Part shown: positions 43,963-53,075 of the stretch, in pieces
Layout of the letters: each line of letters begins with the position of its first letter
Position numbering within the stretch: the stretch's first letter is position 1
Program-made: the position numbers and the translations under genes
Assembly (NCBI GenBank): GCA_029219165.1
Contig: JAQXSW010000016.1
Location: forward strand, 1 to 64,000
Direction of reading: 5' to 3'
Length of the DNA: 64,000 nucleotides
Origin: Oscillospiraceae bacterium
Lineage (GTDB): Bacteria; Bacillota; Clostridia; Oscillospirales; Acutalibacteraceae
The notes under the pieces: model-generated
The model's database searches: none
What the model was told of the DNA's origin: nothing
What the model saw: only the letters and a program-made list of their open reading frames with translations

Positions 43963-45192
43963 ATGAAAAAGAGTAATGATATTTTTTCAAGATTTATACT
44001 TATGATTTTGATAATTGTACTTTTTGTTGGTTGCTTTTCATTGCTTTCATCACCAGCATATTCAAAGTATGTTTCGTCAAAAATACTTGATCAGGTAATT
44101 AATTCAAATGATCCGGAAAAGCCGTGGGAATATACAAAGCTAGATTATACAGACTCGTCATTTAAAAGATATGAAGTTGGATATGGAAAAGTTTTATCAG
44201 CCGGTAAATATTATTTTACTGAAGGTGAAACAAATTATTATTTTACTGTAGACAAAAATATGGCAGAAGGTTCATCACTGACACTTAATCCCGAAACAGG
44301 AAAAATCAGTTCTATATGTGTTCCGGATATGACCGGATATACATATATTGGTATGATGAGTGGTGGTTCAGATGTTAAATCATTATCTCTCTCTTTAAAT
44401 ACCATTGTTTCAGGTGGCAAGTATTATTGTAGATTTGGTGACGATTATTATACTTTTGTTTCGGATTTTTCATCTGCAAAGGGCGGAACCGTTTATTTAA
44501 ATACTTCAAATGGTATGTTCTTAGGAAGCTCTATAACCAAGTATGTTCAAACAAATAGTGCTTTTAGTAAAAATACTAATTATGTTATTGCAACAAAATT
44601 TACTGATGGAAATTGGTATGCATTATACTGTGACGTTGCTTGTAATGCAACATCATATTGGTATATTTCACCCGCTATGCCTCTTGCTGATGTTGTTGAA
44701 GATGCATACTTGTTTTATGGTAGTGATGGAACATTCTATACAAAACTCTCATTGTCGTCTACACCTGAATCAAATTATCTAATGATTGCAGCCGGATCAT
44801 CAAGTGCTTATATATACACAAATAAGAATGGTAACAATTCTACTAGTGGTGCATTAGGAAGACGTAATAAAGTTCAGTACGCACAGTTTGGCGCAAGTAT
44901 GTGGGACGGTACTTTGCAAACAGGTGGTCCCTCTTGTAAATGGACTTATAATGCATCAACTAAACGTCTTATAAATGATGATGGTGACTATTTATATTTA
45001 AACAATATTGATTCCACAAGTAAAAATGCTAATAGAACGAATAACTCATATCCATGGCAAATCAACTCAACCGGTGGAGATATATATGCTTTTGAATCAA
45101 GAACTGTATATCCTGGTGTTGAAACTGTTAAAAAGTCAATTGAATATAAAGATCTTGATACATTTACAAGATATCCACAAATTGAAAAATAA
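43963..45192 (+). CDS. Exported surface protein with SipW-like signal, unknown function
   Basis: 409 residues. N-terminal MKKSNDIFSRFILMILIIVL, hydrophobic to about residue 30, then PAYSKYVSSK, a SipW-type cleavage region. The mature part is Ser/Thr/Tyr/Asn-rich, with three GGxYYxRFGDDYYTF / AGKYYFTEGETNYYF-like segments suggesting repeated short beta units. It ends after an acidic stretch with no sortase motif. Candidate adhesin or fibre tip. Confidence 0.5.
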   Translation: MKKSNDIFSRFILMILIIVLFVGCFSLLSSPAYSKYVSSKILDQVINSNDPEKPWEYTKLDYTDSSFKRYEVGYGKVLSAGKYYFTEGETNYYFTVDKNMAEGSSLTLNPETGKISSICVPDMTGYTYIGMMSGGSDVKSLSLSLNTIVSGGKYYCRFGDDYYTFVSDFSSAKGGTVYLNTSNGMFLGSSITKYVQTNSAFSKNTNYVIATKFTDGNWYALYCDVACNATSYWYISPAMPLADVVEDAYLFYGSDGTFYTKLSLSSTPESNYLMIAAGSSSAYIYTNKNGNNSTSGALGRRNKVQYAQFGASMWDGTLQTGGPSCKWTYNASTKRLINDDGDYLYLNNIDSTSKNANRTNNSYPWQINSTGGDIYAFESRTVYPGVETVKKSIEYKDLDTFTRYPQIEK

Positions 45193-45193
45193 G

Positions 45194-45231
45194 ATAACAC
45201 GGCAGATTTTTCTGCCGTGTTATTTTTATTT
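45194..45231 (+). terminator. Terminator after the 43963 gene
   Basis: 13-bp perfect stem ATAACACGGCAGA / TCTGCCGTGTTAT with TTTT loop and a T/A tract. A palindrome AATAGTACTATT follows at 45234-45245. Confidence 0.88.
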
Positions 45232-45270
45232 TAAATAGTACTATTCTACAAAAATATAGAGAAAAAAGTC

Positions 45271-45299
45271 TTGTAAATTTGTCTATTATGTTGTAAAAT
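45271..45299 (+). promoter_or_regulatory. Promoter of the second SipW-type signal peptidase
   Basis: TTGTAA at 45271-45276, 17-base spacer, TAAAAT at 45294-45299, with GTTG before the -10 as in the 40380 promoter. Confidence 0.6.
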
Positions 45300-45348
45300 A
45301 TATGTGATAAAATTTGTGAACTCTTTTTTTGAAGGGTGGTGATATAGT

Positions 45349-46152
45349 ATGAAACGTGTTATTTCATGGGTCGTTAACTTCCTGTTTGACGCGGTTTTAG
45401 TTATCATGCTTATCATCAACCTTTTAAATATTTTTGAGCGTAATATTTTGAAAAATCCTCTACCTCAAGTATGCGGATTTGGTTATGCAATTATTGTCTC
45501 AGGAAGTATGGCTCCGGAAATTATGATCAATGATGTCGTGTACATTATGAAGTCATCCGACTATTATGAAGGGGACGTAGTTACGTATGTTGCAGAGGAT
45601 AAAGGTGATCAGTATTTAGTTACACATAGAATAGTTAAAAAGACAACAGATGGGAAATTTATTCTTAAAGGCGACGCAAATAATACGGTTGATCCAGAGC
45701 CTATTCTTGAAACACAAATTAAGGGTAAGGTTGTATATGTAGCTCCCGGAATTGGTGTTACAGTTACATATATGAGAACACCACTAGGAACGTTAGTATT
45801 AATTCTTTTGGCATTGCTTCTTATTGAACTCCCATACGTTAGAAGGCTTAGAATAAAGCGTTCGTCTGAAAAGGAAATGGCGGAAACAATGGCCAAACTT
45901 CGTAGGGCTGCTGCGGTTACAACACCGGACATGGTTGTTGAAGAGTCGCCCGAAGAAGTTCTTGTTGAAGCCGGAAAACCAGACGCTTCAAGCAAGTTTA
46001 AAGGAAGGCTTGATGAACTAAACAAGGACAAGAGGTATGATGTTCCTTCTTATATGTTGAAAGAAGAAAAACCAAAATTCAGTTTTAAGGACTTGTTTAG
46101 AAGAAAGCCTAAAATATACATACCGGATGAAGGCGTCTGGACAATAGATTAA
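45349..46152 (+). CDS. Second SipW-type signal peptidase I
   Basis: 267 residues, S26B type: TM1 about 5-27, Ser53 in IIVSGSM, His93 in LVTHRI, GDANNTVDPEPI, second TM about 147-163, and a basic/acidic cytoplasmic tail of about 100 residues (RRLRIKRSSEKEMAETM and a final YIPDEGVWTID). Diverged from the first one at 40468. It has its own promoter and a strong terminator downstream. Confidence 0.85.
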   Translation: MKRVISWVVNFLFDAVLVIMLIINLLNIFERNILKNPLPQVCGFGYAIIVSGSMAPEIMINDVVYIMKSSDYYEGDVVTYVAEDKGDQYLVTHRIVKKTTDGKFILKGDANNTVDPEPILETQIKGKVVYVAPGIGVTVTYMRTPLGTLVLILLALLLIELPYVRRLRIKRSSEKEMAETMAKLRRAAAVTTPDMVVEESPEEVLVEAGKPDASSKFKGRLDELNKDKRYDVPSYMLKEEKPKFSFKDLFRRKPKIYIPDEGVWTID

Positions 46153-46160
46153 AAGAAAAT

Positions 46161-46195
46161 GGGACGGTTCTAAGATTAAGAGAACCGTCCCTAAT
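46161..46195. terminator. Convergent terminator between signal peptidase and rnhA
   Basis: 11-bp stem GGGACGGTTCT / AGAACCGTCCC. It has AAAA on the left and T's on the right, so it can serve both + transcripts and the - strand rnhA transcript. Confidence 0.85.
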
Positions 46196-46200
46196 TTTTA

Positions 46201-46650
46201 TTAAAGATATTTTTGATAAGCGGCAACAGCAAGGCGATCACAGCGTTCATTTTCAGGGTGACCGGCGTGGCCTTTTATCCATATAATTTTGTATTTGTGT
46301 TTTTGTAGTTCAGTTAGAAGGTCGTCCCATAGATCTATGTTTTGGGCAGGCTTTTTGTCTGCCTTGCGCCAACCGTTACTTTTCCAACTTTCGGCCCAAC
46401 CGTTGTTTATTCCGTCTGCAACGTATTTTGAGTCTGTGTAGATTGTTACGTCACAAGGGCGTTTAAGGGCTTTTAGACCTGTTATTACCGCAAGTAGTTC
46501 CATGCGGTTGTTGGTAGTTTGTGGGTCTCCGTCTGATATTTCTTTTTCAACTCCGTTTGCTCTAAGGATGGTACCAAAACCCCCGGGGCCCGGGTTGCCG
46601 GAGCAAGCGCCGTCAGTGAAAATGTCAACTTTTGTAAGTGTTTCTGCCAT
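46201..46650 (-). CDS. rnhA: Ribonuclease HI
   Basis: Degrades the RNA strand of RNA-DNA hybrids. 149 residues: [19 protein letters not shown] (first Asp), [10 protein letters not shown] (Glu), [12 protein letters not shown] (Asp), and [15 protein letters not shown] (His and final Asp). The only gene on the - strand in the window, with AAGGAG ahead of its start. It interrupts two + strand units. Confidence 0.95.
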   Translation of the reverse strand: MAETLTKVDIFTDGACSGNPGPGGFGTILRANGVEKEISDGDPQTTNNRMELLAVITGLKALKRPCDVTIYTDSKYVADGINNGWAESWKSNGWRKADKKPAQNIDLWDDLLTELQKHKYKIIWIKGHAGHPENERCDRLAVAAYQKYL

Positions 46651-46778
46651 AGTTTTCTCCTTAGCTTTGTTACTTGTATTTTATCATTGGCAAAGATGGT
46701 ACACAAGAGGATATTTAATGATTAGAAATCTAGTTTCCGTCAATACTATAAATGAACTTTATTGATGGAGGTATTTTT

Positions 46779-48728
46779 GTGAAAGCAATTATTCTTGACT
46801 ATGACGAAAATGAGAATTTGAAACCAATAACGAGCACTACACCTAGGCTTCTTATGAAAATGTGCGGAAGGTCAAATATTGAGTATTTGTTTGATCTTTT
46901 AAAGGAGAATGAATGCACTGAGGTGGTTATATACGGCACATCATTTAAAGGGGAAATAAAAGAATATTTAGCAGTAAATAAAAGTGAAGATTTAAAGGTT
47001 CGGACTGTATTCTTAGGACGGGATTACGATATTTCAAAGGGCCTAAAAATTGCCGCAAAAGCTTTTTCAGAGCCGTTTCTTGTCATTTTCAGCGATGTAC
47101 TTTCTGATATAAACCTTAAACGGTTTTGTTCACTTCATTTTGAAAGTGGAAACGACATTTCAATAGCAATAACAGACAAGGTTATTGGTTCCACAGGTAA
47201 ACCAATTGTTGGTGAAGACGGTAAAGTTTCTCTTAACAGCGGTATTTTCATGGTGAACCCGGAGTGTGCTGATATGTTCCGTTGTGACGGTTTAGGTATG
47301 CGAGTTGTACCTAAAAGTGGAAATAAAGTAGGTCAACTTTTAATGGCGGGATATTTGAATAGAGTGTTAGATACACAGTCATATTTGTATTGTCAGCGAG
47401 ACATAATGGGAAAACGAGTAAAAACATTTTTAAATATAAGTGAAAATTACATTGCATCGGTTGATGGTAAGGTGCCGGCAGGAAATTACACAATTATTCC
47501 TCCGGTTTATATAGGGAAAAATGTACGTATTGGAAAAGGATCCATAGTGGGTCCGGGTTCTGTAATCTCAGATGGTGCAATTGTAGGTAAAAATGTGCAT
47601 ATTTCCGGCAGTGTTATGCTTTCAAACTCGGTTGTTTTCAATGATTGTTTGGTTACAAATTCTGTAATTATGGAACAGTGTACAATAGGTCAAAGGTGCA
47701 AACTTTTTGACAACTCAGTTGTAGGTTTTGGCTCGACAATTTCACACGATTGTGAGGTTCTTCAAAATGTTAAGGTTTGGCCTGAAAAGTACGTTGAATC
47801 AGGGTATATAATGTATGGCGACATAAAAACATCTATACCCAAAAGGCATGTTCTTCATTCCGGGAAAATTACGTCAGGTTTATATGATTCTCTTTCGCCT
47901 GAGAAGTGTGTTGAACTTGGAAAAGCGTGTGCATCGCTCTTTTTTAACAGTAAAATAGGAGTGTCAACAGATGGTTCCAGAAAAGCCAGAATGCTTGCAA
48001 TGGCTTTTCAGTCGGGCGCCATGTCAAGTGGGGCTTCTATCTGGTACTTTGGTGGAGCTTTTTTGTCTCAAGCAACTTTTTACAGTTTGTTTTGTGGAAT
48101 GAATTTCGGTGTCCATTTTAAGACGGAGTCCAGTGAATTTTGCACTGCATATCTGTTTGATGGAAAAGGAAATTTAGTCACTGGGGAATTGAAAAACAGT
48201 ATTGAACGTTTAATAAAAAATAAGACATACCTACGTGGAGAGCTTAGCACAGTTCGTGATTATTTGAACATTAAAAGCGTAAGGCTTATTTATGCTCAAG
48301 AACTTAATAGAGTTGCTCATGGACAACTTGATTTTGATCTTTCAATTGACAGTCCAAATTTACAAGTTGAACAACTTTTCAGAGAGTCGGTGGATCGTCT
48401 TGGATGTGGTTTTTCACCGAATTTTTCCGTCCATATTAACAATGACGGAACAGAGGCAACAATACGTGAATTAATTTCTGAGAATGAGTACAAATCATTC
48501 CCTATGGATCAGCTGAAAAGCATTGTTCAATACTATTCAAAGAGTGATTCTTTTAGACTGAACGATGCACTTTTTGTTGTTATGAAAATACTTGCAATCA
48601 TGAGGGATGAGGAAAAATCCTTAAGTTCTCTTGCTTATGAAAATGATGTACTTTTGGGTAAATATATGCTTCGCGGAATGTTTGAAGAAAGTCGACAGGA
48701 TGTTGCTTTTTCAGAAGAAATACTGTGA
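46779..48728 (+). CDS. Degenerate nucleotidyltransferase / beta-helix / phosphomutase-like fusion
   Basis: 649 residues from GTG 46779 (GGAGG at 46767-46771). N-terminal NDP-sugar pyrophosphorylase-like domain (about 1-235), hexapeptide left-handed beta-helix (PPVYIGKNVRIGKGSIVGPG... about 245-340), and a phosphoglucomutase/phosphomannomutase-like domain (about 365-649). The NTP loop GGxGTRLRP is replaced by DYDENENLKP, and the phosphoserine motif TASHNP is replaced by KTESSEF. Probably not catalytic; a regulatory or sugar-nucleotide-sensing role is inferred. Confidence 0.65.
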   Translation: MKAIILDYDENENLKPITSTTPRLLMKMCGRSNIEYLFDLLKENECTEVVIYGTSFKGEIKEYLAVNKSEDLKVRTVFLGRDYDISKGLKIAAKAFSEPFLVIFSDVLSDINLKRFCSLHFESGNDISIAITDKVIGSTGKPIVGEDGKVSLNSGIFMVNPECADMFRCDGLGMRVVPKSGNKVGQLLMAGYLNRVLDTQSYLYCQRDIMGKRVKTFLNISENYIASVDGKVPAGNYTIIPPVYIGKNVRIGKGSIVGPGSVISDGAIVGKNVHISGSVMLSNSVVFNDCLVTNSVIMEQCTIGQRCKLFDNSVVGFGSTISHDCEVLQNVKVWPEKYVESGYIMYGDIKTSIPKRHVLHSGKITSGLYDSLSPEKCVELGKACASLFFNSKIGVSTDGSRKARMLAMAFQSGAMSSGASIWYFGGAFLSQATFYSLFCGMNFGVHFKTESSEFCTAYLFDGKGNLVTGELKNSIERLIKNKTYLRGELSTVRDYLNIKSVRLIYAQELNRVAHGQLDFDLSIDSPNLQVEQLFRESVDRLGCGFSPNFSVHINNDGTEATIRELISENEYKSFPMDQLKSIVQYYSKSDSFRLNDALFVVMKILAIMRDEEKSLSSLAYENDVLLGKYMLRGMFEESRQDVAFSEEIL

Positions 48729-48732
48729 AAAT

Positions 48733-48760
48733 AAGGCATGCCAAAGTTTTGGCATGCCTT
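48733..48760. repeat. 13-bp perfect palindrome abutting the rnj promoter
   Basis: AAGGCATGCCAAA / TTTGGCATGCCTT with a 2-base centre, its right end overlapping the TTGACA -35. No T run follows. It is placed like an operator, but could also act as a 3' stabilising hairpin for the preceding gene. Confidence 0.7.
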
Positions 48761-48787
48761 GACATACATATTGCGTTGTTATAAAAT
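48759..48787 (+). promoter_or_regulatory. Promoter of rnj
   Basis: TTGACA at 48759-48764, 17-base spacer, TAAAAT at 48782-48787. Drives rnj and probably gdpP-rplI-dnaB. The palindrome covers the -35. Confidence 0.8.
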
Positions 48788-48875
48788 AAAATATCTGCTT
48801 TTTATATATTATGTATTAAATATTTTTACTATAGAGATAAATATAAAATAAAATTAAAAGAAAGGAGAATTACGG

Positions 48876-50645
48876 ATGTCTAATATTTCTGAAAAAAATA
48901 AGAACATTAAACCCTACGGAAAAATGTTTAAAAAAGGTAATGTTTCAGTAAAGAAAAATGCTTCAAAGAAAGTTTACAATACGTTTGAATCGCCTATACG
49001 CATTTCATTCCTTGGCGGACTAAATGAAATTGGAAAGAACATGACACTTTATGAATATGACGGAGACATGTTCCTTGTGGACTGTGGACTTGCCTTCCCT
49101 GAATCTGAAATGCTTGGCGTAGACCTTGTAATTCCTGATTTCACTTATGTTCAAAGAAATGCCGACAAAATTAAGGGCATTATTATAACCCACGGACATG
49201 AAGACCATATTGGCGGTCTTGCATATCTACTTAAGGAACTTAACATACCTGTGTACGGAACACGTTTCACCTTGGGACTTGTTGAAGGAAAGCTTCGCGA
49301 GCACGGAATCCTTGAGAAATGTAGTCTTAACGTATTTAATCCGGGTGACAGAATAAAACTTGGAAAATTTGAAGTGGAGGCAATTCATGTTAACCACTCA
49401 ATTCCTGACTCGCTTGCTTTTGCAATTAGATGTGAAGCCGGGACAGTAGTCATGACAGGTGACTTTAAAATAGATACAACACCTATTGATGGTAACATGA
49501 TAGATCTCGGCCGTTTTGCTGAAATAGGCAAAGAAGGAGTTCTCTGTTATCTTGCAGATTCCACTAACGCTGAAAAACCCGGTTTTTCTGCAAGTGAAAG
49601 AACTGTAGGTCAGTCATTTGAAACACTTTTCAGAAAGGCCGGAAACAGAAGAATAATAGTTGCAACATTTGCTTCTAACATTCATAGAGTTCAGCAAATT
49701 ATAAATGTTGCTGTTTCACAAAACAGAAAGGTTGCTCTTTCCGGTAGAAGTCTTGAGAACGTTGTTACTGTTGGTCAAGAACTTGGCTATCTTGATGTGC
49801 CGGACGGAGTTATTATTTCACTTGATGAAATTAGGAACTACACTCCGGAACAACTTCTTCTTATTACAACCGGAAGCCAAGGAGAGCCAATGTCAGCTCT
49901 TTCCAGAATGGCTTTTTCTGATCACAGGAAGGTGAATATTACTGCAAATGACTATGTAATTATTTCAGCAACACCAATTCCGGGCAATGAGAAAACTGTA
50001 GGAAAGGTTATTAATGAGCTCTTAAAGCATGGCGCGGAAGTTGTATATGAAAAAATGTACGAGGTTCATGTTTCCGGACATGCATATCAAGAAGAATTAA
50101 AATTAATGCTTGGTCTTATAAAGCCGAAGTATTTTATTCCTGTTCATGGTGAACAGAAACATTTAATGAAGCATGCTTCACTAGCAGAACTCATGGGAGT
50201 TCCAAAGGAAAATATAATTATTGCAGATGTCGGCAAGTCGGTAGATATATCCGAAAAACTCTTCAAGGTTTCAGGCACCGTTCCGGCCGGAAAGGTATTT
50301 GTTGACGGAACCGGAGTAGGAGATGTAGGTTCAGTAGTAATCAGAGACCGTACCCGTCTTGCTCAAGATGGTATTATTACCGTTGTAATCTGTATGGACA
50401 GTGCATCCGGTACTGTTGTTTCGGGTCCTGACATTGTTTCAAGAGGATTTGTTTATGTAAGAGAATCCGAAGAACTTATGGAGGACTTAAGAGAAATTTC
50501 AATGTGGGCCATTGAAAACTGTGTTGACAATGATATAAGAGACTGGGCAACAATCAAGGCGCGTGTAAGGGATGAAATTTCCCGTCTTGTTTATGAAAAG
50601 ACCCGTCGTAGCCCAATGATTTTACCAATTATTATGGAGGTATAA
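48876..50645 (+). CDS. rnj: Ribonuclease J
   Basis: Metallo-beta-lactamase/beta-CASP nuclease that processes mRNA and rRNA (5'-exo and endo). 589 residues: ITHGHEDHIGGLAYLL (HxHxDH), VMTGDFKID, DSTNAEKPG, SGRSLENV and VHVSGHAYQEELKLML, then the C-terminal dimer domain. GGAG at 48863-48866. Residues 1-45 form a basic N-terminal extension ahead of IRISFLGGLNEIGKNM. Confidence 0.95.
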   Translation: MSNISEKNKNIKPYGKMFKKGNVSVKKNASKKVYNTFESPIRISFLGGLNEIGKNMTLYEYDGDMFLVDCGLAFPESEMLGVDLVIPDFTYVQRNADKIKGIIITHGHEDHIGGLAYLLKELNIPVYGTRFTLGLVEGKLREHGILEKCSLNVFNPGDRIKLGKFEVEAIHVNHSIPDSLAFAIRCEAGTVVMTGDFKIDTTPIDGNMIDLGRFAEIGKEGVLCYLADSTNAEKPGFSASERTVGQSFETLFRKAGNRRIIVATFASNIHRVQQIINVAVSQNRKVALSGRSLENVVTVGQELGYLDVPDGVIISLDEIRNYTPEQLLLITTGSQGEPMSALSRMAFSDHRKVNITANDYVIISATPIPGNEKTVGKVINELLKHGAEVVYEKMYEVHVSGHAYQEELKLMLGLIKPKYFIPVHGEQKHLMKHASLAELMGVPKENIIIADVGKSVDISEKLFKVSGTVPAGKVFVDGTGVGDVGSVVIRDRTRLAQDGIITVVICMDSASGTVVSGPDIVSRGFVYVRESEELMEDLREISMWAIENCVDNDIRDWATIKARVRDEISRLVYEKTRRSPMILPIIMEV

Positions 50646-50647
50646 AC

Positions 50648-52588
50648 TTGAAGACTATTGTTTCCTGCTTGTTGGCAATTGCCGTGCTTTTGTCTACTGT
50701 AACTCTTTATTATTTCAATCAAGTAGCCGGAATAGTTCAAGCTGTTGCTGTCTTAGTGCTTGGAATGGTTCTTTTTGTGGTTTACAAGATTCGCGTAAAC
50801 AAGTTGAAGAATACTCTTGAAATAGTAAAGAAATTTGTAGATGAAAAAGATATAACTGAAAAATATCCAATGCCGGCAGCTGTAACTGACAAGGTGGGAG
50901 ACATTGTTTGGTGTAATGAATTATTTCTTTCAACTTTTTTAAGAGAGAATTCAGTCAAAACCGGTAATATTTCAGAAATCCTCGGTGGTGTAACGCCAAT
51001 TGCACTTGCAAAGAGTGCGGATGGATATGACACAGAGTATGAGGATAGAAAATTTACCGTGTACTCTGAAACTGTAGATGAAGAAAAAGGTCTTGTAATA
51101 TCCTTCTTTATAGACGACACATATCTTAAGGACACCGCAGAGGAGTATTACGAAACAAGACCTGTTGTAATGCAACTCAAACTTGACAATCTGGATGAAG
51201 TTTACAAGAACTACAGAAACAGTGAATGTGAAGTAATCAGTGGTGAGCTTGAACGTATTCTTGAAATTTGGGCATCTGATTACCCATGTATATTCAGAAG
51301 AGTAAGCAGCGGTAAATTTTTGGTCATAATGGAGGAGAAAGGTCTTAAGAAAATTTGTGAGAATAAATTTGACATTCTCAAGAAAATAAGAAATTACAAA
51401 TACGGAGAAAATCCGGTTGAAATAACTCTTTCAATTGGTGTCGGCCGCGGCAAGACAATGACAGAGTGTGATGAAAACTCTAAAACAGCACTTGAAATGT
51501 CTCAAAGCCGTGGCGGAGACCAGGCAACAGTAAATACAGACGGAACCTTGGAATTCTTTGGTGGCACTGTATCCGGTCCTGCAAAGCGCACAAAGATCAA
51601 AGCTCGTGTAATTGCACAGGCTTATGCAGATCATGTGGCGCAGTCTGACAGTGTATTTGCAATGGGTCACTGTTTTTCTGATCTTGACAGCGTGGGTGCT
51701 GCAGTTGGTGTTTATGAAATTGCAACAGCTCTTGGAAAACAAGCATACATCGTTGTGGATAAAGACAAGAGTATGGCAAAAACACTTATTGAGTTATTAG
51801 ATGAAAAGATTATTCCGGGAGCATTCATAAATGAAGAAACTGCTCTTAAAAAGATGACTGATAATTCACTTTTGACAATTGTGGATACACATAGGGCTGA
51901 ATCGCTGGAATCAAAAGAACTTTACGAAAAGTCAAAAAAGACAGTTGTAATTGACCATCATAGACGTACTGTGGATTACATAACTAATTCCGTGCTCTAC
52001 TATGATGAACCTACAGCCTCTTCTGCATGTGAAATGGTTACAGAACTTATCCAGTATGTTCCGGTTAAGGTTGAACTTAAAGCGTTAGAGGCAGAAGCAC
52101 TTCTTTCAGGTATTATGCTTGATACAAGAAACTTTGTTCTTTCTACCGGTGCAAGAACATTTGAGGCAGCAGCTTTCCTTAAGGAAATTGGCGCTGACAC
52201 TGTTTCTGTAAAGCAACTGTTTTCAAATAACTTTGACAATTACAAGCAGAAAAATGCTATTGTCAGCACTGCTGTAACTTACAAGGGGTGTGCTGTTGCT
52301 GTTGCAACAGAGCATTCTAAGGATATAAGAATAATTGCATCGCAAGTGGCAAATGAACTTCTTAACGTATCAGGAGTTAAATCTTCTTACGTTCTGTTTG
52401 AGGAAGACGGGAAGATAAATATTTCTGCTCGTTCTCTTGGGGAAATGAATGTTCAGGTTATTATGGAGTCACTTGGCGGCGGTGGTCATTTGACAATGGC
52501 TGCAACTCAACTTTATGACATAACTCTTGGAGATGCTGTTGTAAAATTAGAGGATGCAATTAACAAATATCTTGAATCACAAGCTTAA
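50648..52588 (+). CDS. gdpP: c-di-AMP phosphodiesterase GdpP
   Basis: Degrades the c-di-AMP made by CdaA. 646 residues from TTG 50648: two TM helices (about 5-47), PAS (about 65-160), a degenerate GGDEF (about 170-305), DHH domain with FSDLDSVGAAVG, DTHRAES and IDHHRR, and DHHA1 with GGGGHLTMAA. It immediately precedes rplI-dnaB, the standard Firmicutes order. Confidence 0.95.
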   Translation: MKTIVSCLLAIAVLLSTVTLYYFNQVAGIVQAVAVLVLGMVLFVVYKIRVNKLKNTLEIVKKFVDEKDITEKYPMPAAVTDKVGDIVWCNELFLSTFLRENSVKTGNISEILGGVTPIALAKSADGYDTEYEDRKFTVYSETVDEEKGLVISFFIDDTYLKDTAEEYYETRPVVMQLKLDNLDEVYKNYRNSECEVISGELERILEIWASDYPCIFRRVSSGKFLVIMEEKGLKKICENKFDILKKIRNYKYGENPVEITLSIGVGRGKTMTECDENSKTALEMSQSRGGDQATVNTDGTLEFFGGTVSGPAKRTKIKARVIAQAYADHVAQSDSVFAMGHCFSDLDSVGAAVGVYEIATALGKQAYIVVDKDKSMAKTLIELLDEKIIPGAFINEETALKKMTDNSLLTIVDTHRAESLESKELYEKSKKTVVIDHHRRTVDYITNSVLYYDEPTASSACEMVTELIQYVPVKVELKALEAEALLSGIMLDTRNFVLSTGARTFEAAAFLKEIGADTVSVKQLFSNNFDNYKQKNAIVSTAVTYKGCAVAVATEHSKDIRIIASQVANELLNVSGVKSSYVLFEEDGKINISARSLGEMNVQVIMESLGGGGHLTMAATQLYDITLGDAVVKLEDAINKYLESQA

Positions 52589-52612
52589 GTTTATATAAAA
52601 GGGGTATTCAAA

Positions 52613-53056
52613 ATGAAGGTAATTTTAAAGTCTGACGTTAAGGGCCTTGGTAAAAAGGGCGAACTTGTTAACACATCAGATGGTTATGCAAGAAACTTTC
52701 TTTTTCCAAGAGGTCTTGCAGTAGAGGCTGATGCGCAGAACATGACTGAACTTAAGAATGCAGAGGCTTCTAAGCAATTTAAGTTTGAAACAGACAAAGC
52801 AGCAGCTCAGGCTGTATGTGACAAGCTTAGTGGACAGACAATAAAGATGACAGCAAAGGCAGGTAAGGGCGGAAAACTCTTCGGCTCTGTTACATCTAAG
52901 GAAATTGCTCAGAAAATTAAAGCTGAGTATGGCGTAGATATTGACAAGAGAAAGGTAACGGTTTCTGACATAAAAGCTTTTGGAACATATAATGCTTCAG
53001 TAAAACTTTTTAACGGCATTACAGCTGAAGTAAAAGTTCAAGTAGTAGAAGAATAA
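52613..53056 (+). CDS. rplI: 50S ribosomal protein L9
   Basis: 147 residues. N-terminal [20 protein letters not shown] and [14 protein letters not shown] carry the rRNA-binding domain; a long helix and the C-terminal domain ([14 protein letters not shown]) follow. AAAGGGG at 52598-52604. Confidence 0.97.
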   Translation: MKVILKSDVKGLGKKGELVNTSDGYARNFLFPRGLAVEADAQNMTELKNAEASKQFKFETDKAAAQAVCDKLSGQTIKMTAKAGKGGKLFGSVTSKEIAQKIKAEYGVDIDKRKVTVSDIKAFGTYNASVKLFNGITAEVKVQVVEE

Positions 53057-53075
53057 GTGAAATGGGGTGTTCCCA

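Noticed and set aside
45100..45192. Sortase or S-layer anchor at the end of the 43963 protein
   Set aside because: No LPxTG-like motif, no hydrophobic C-terminal helix and no SLH repeat.
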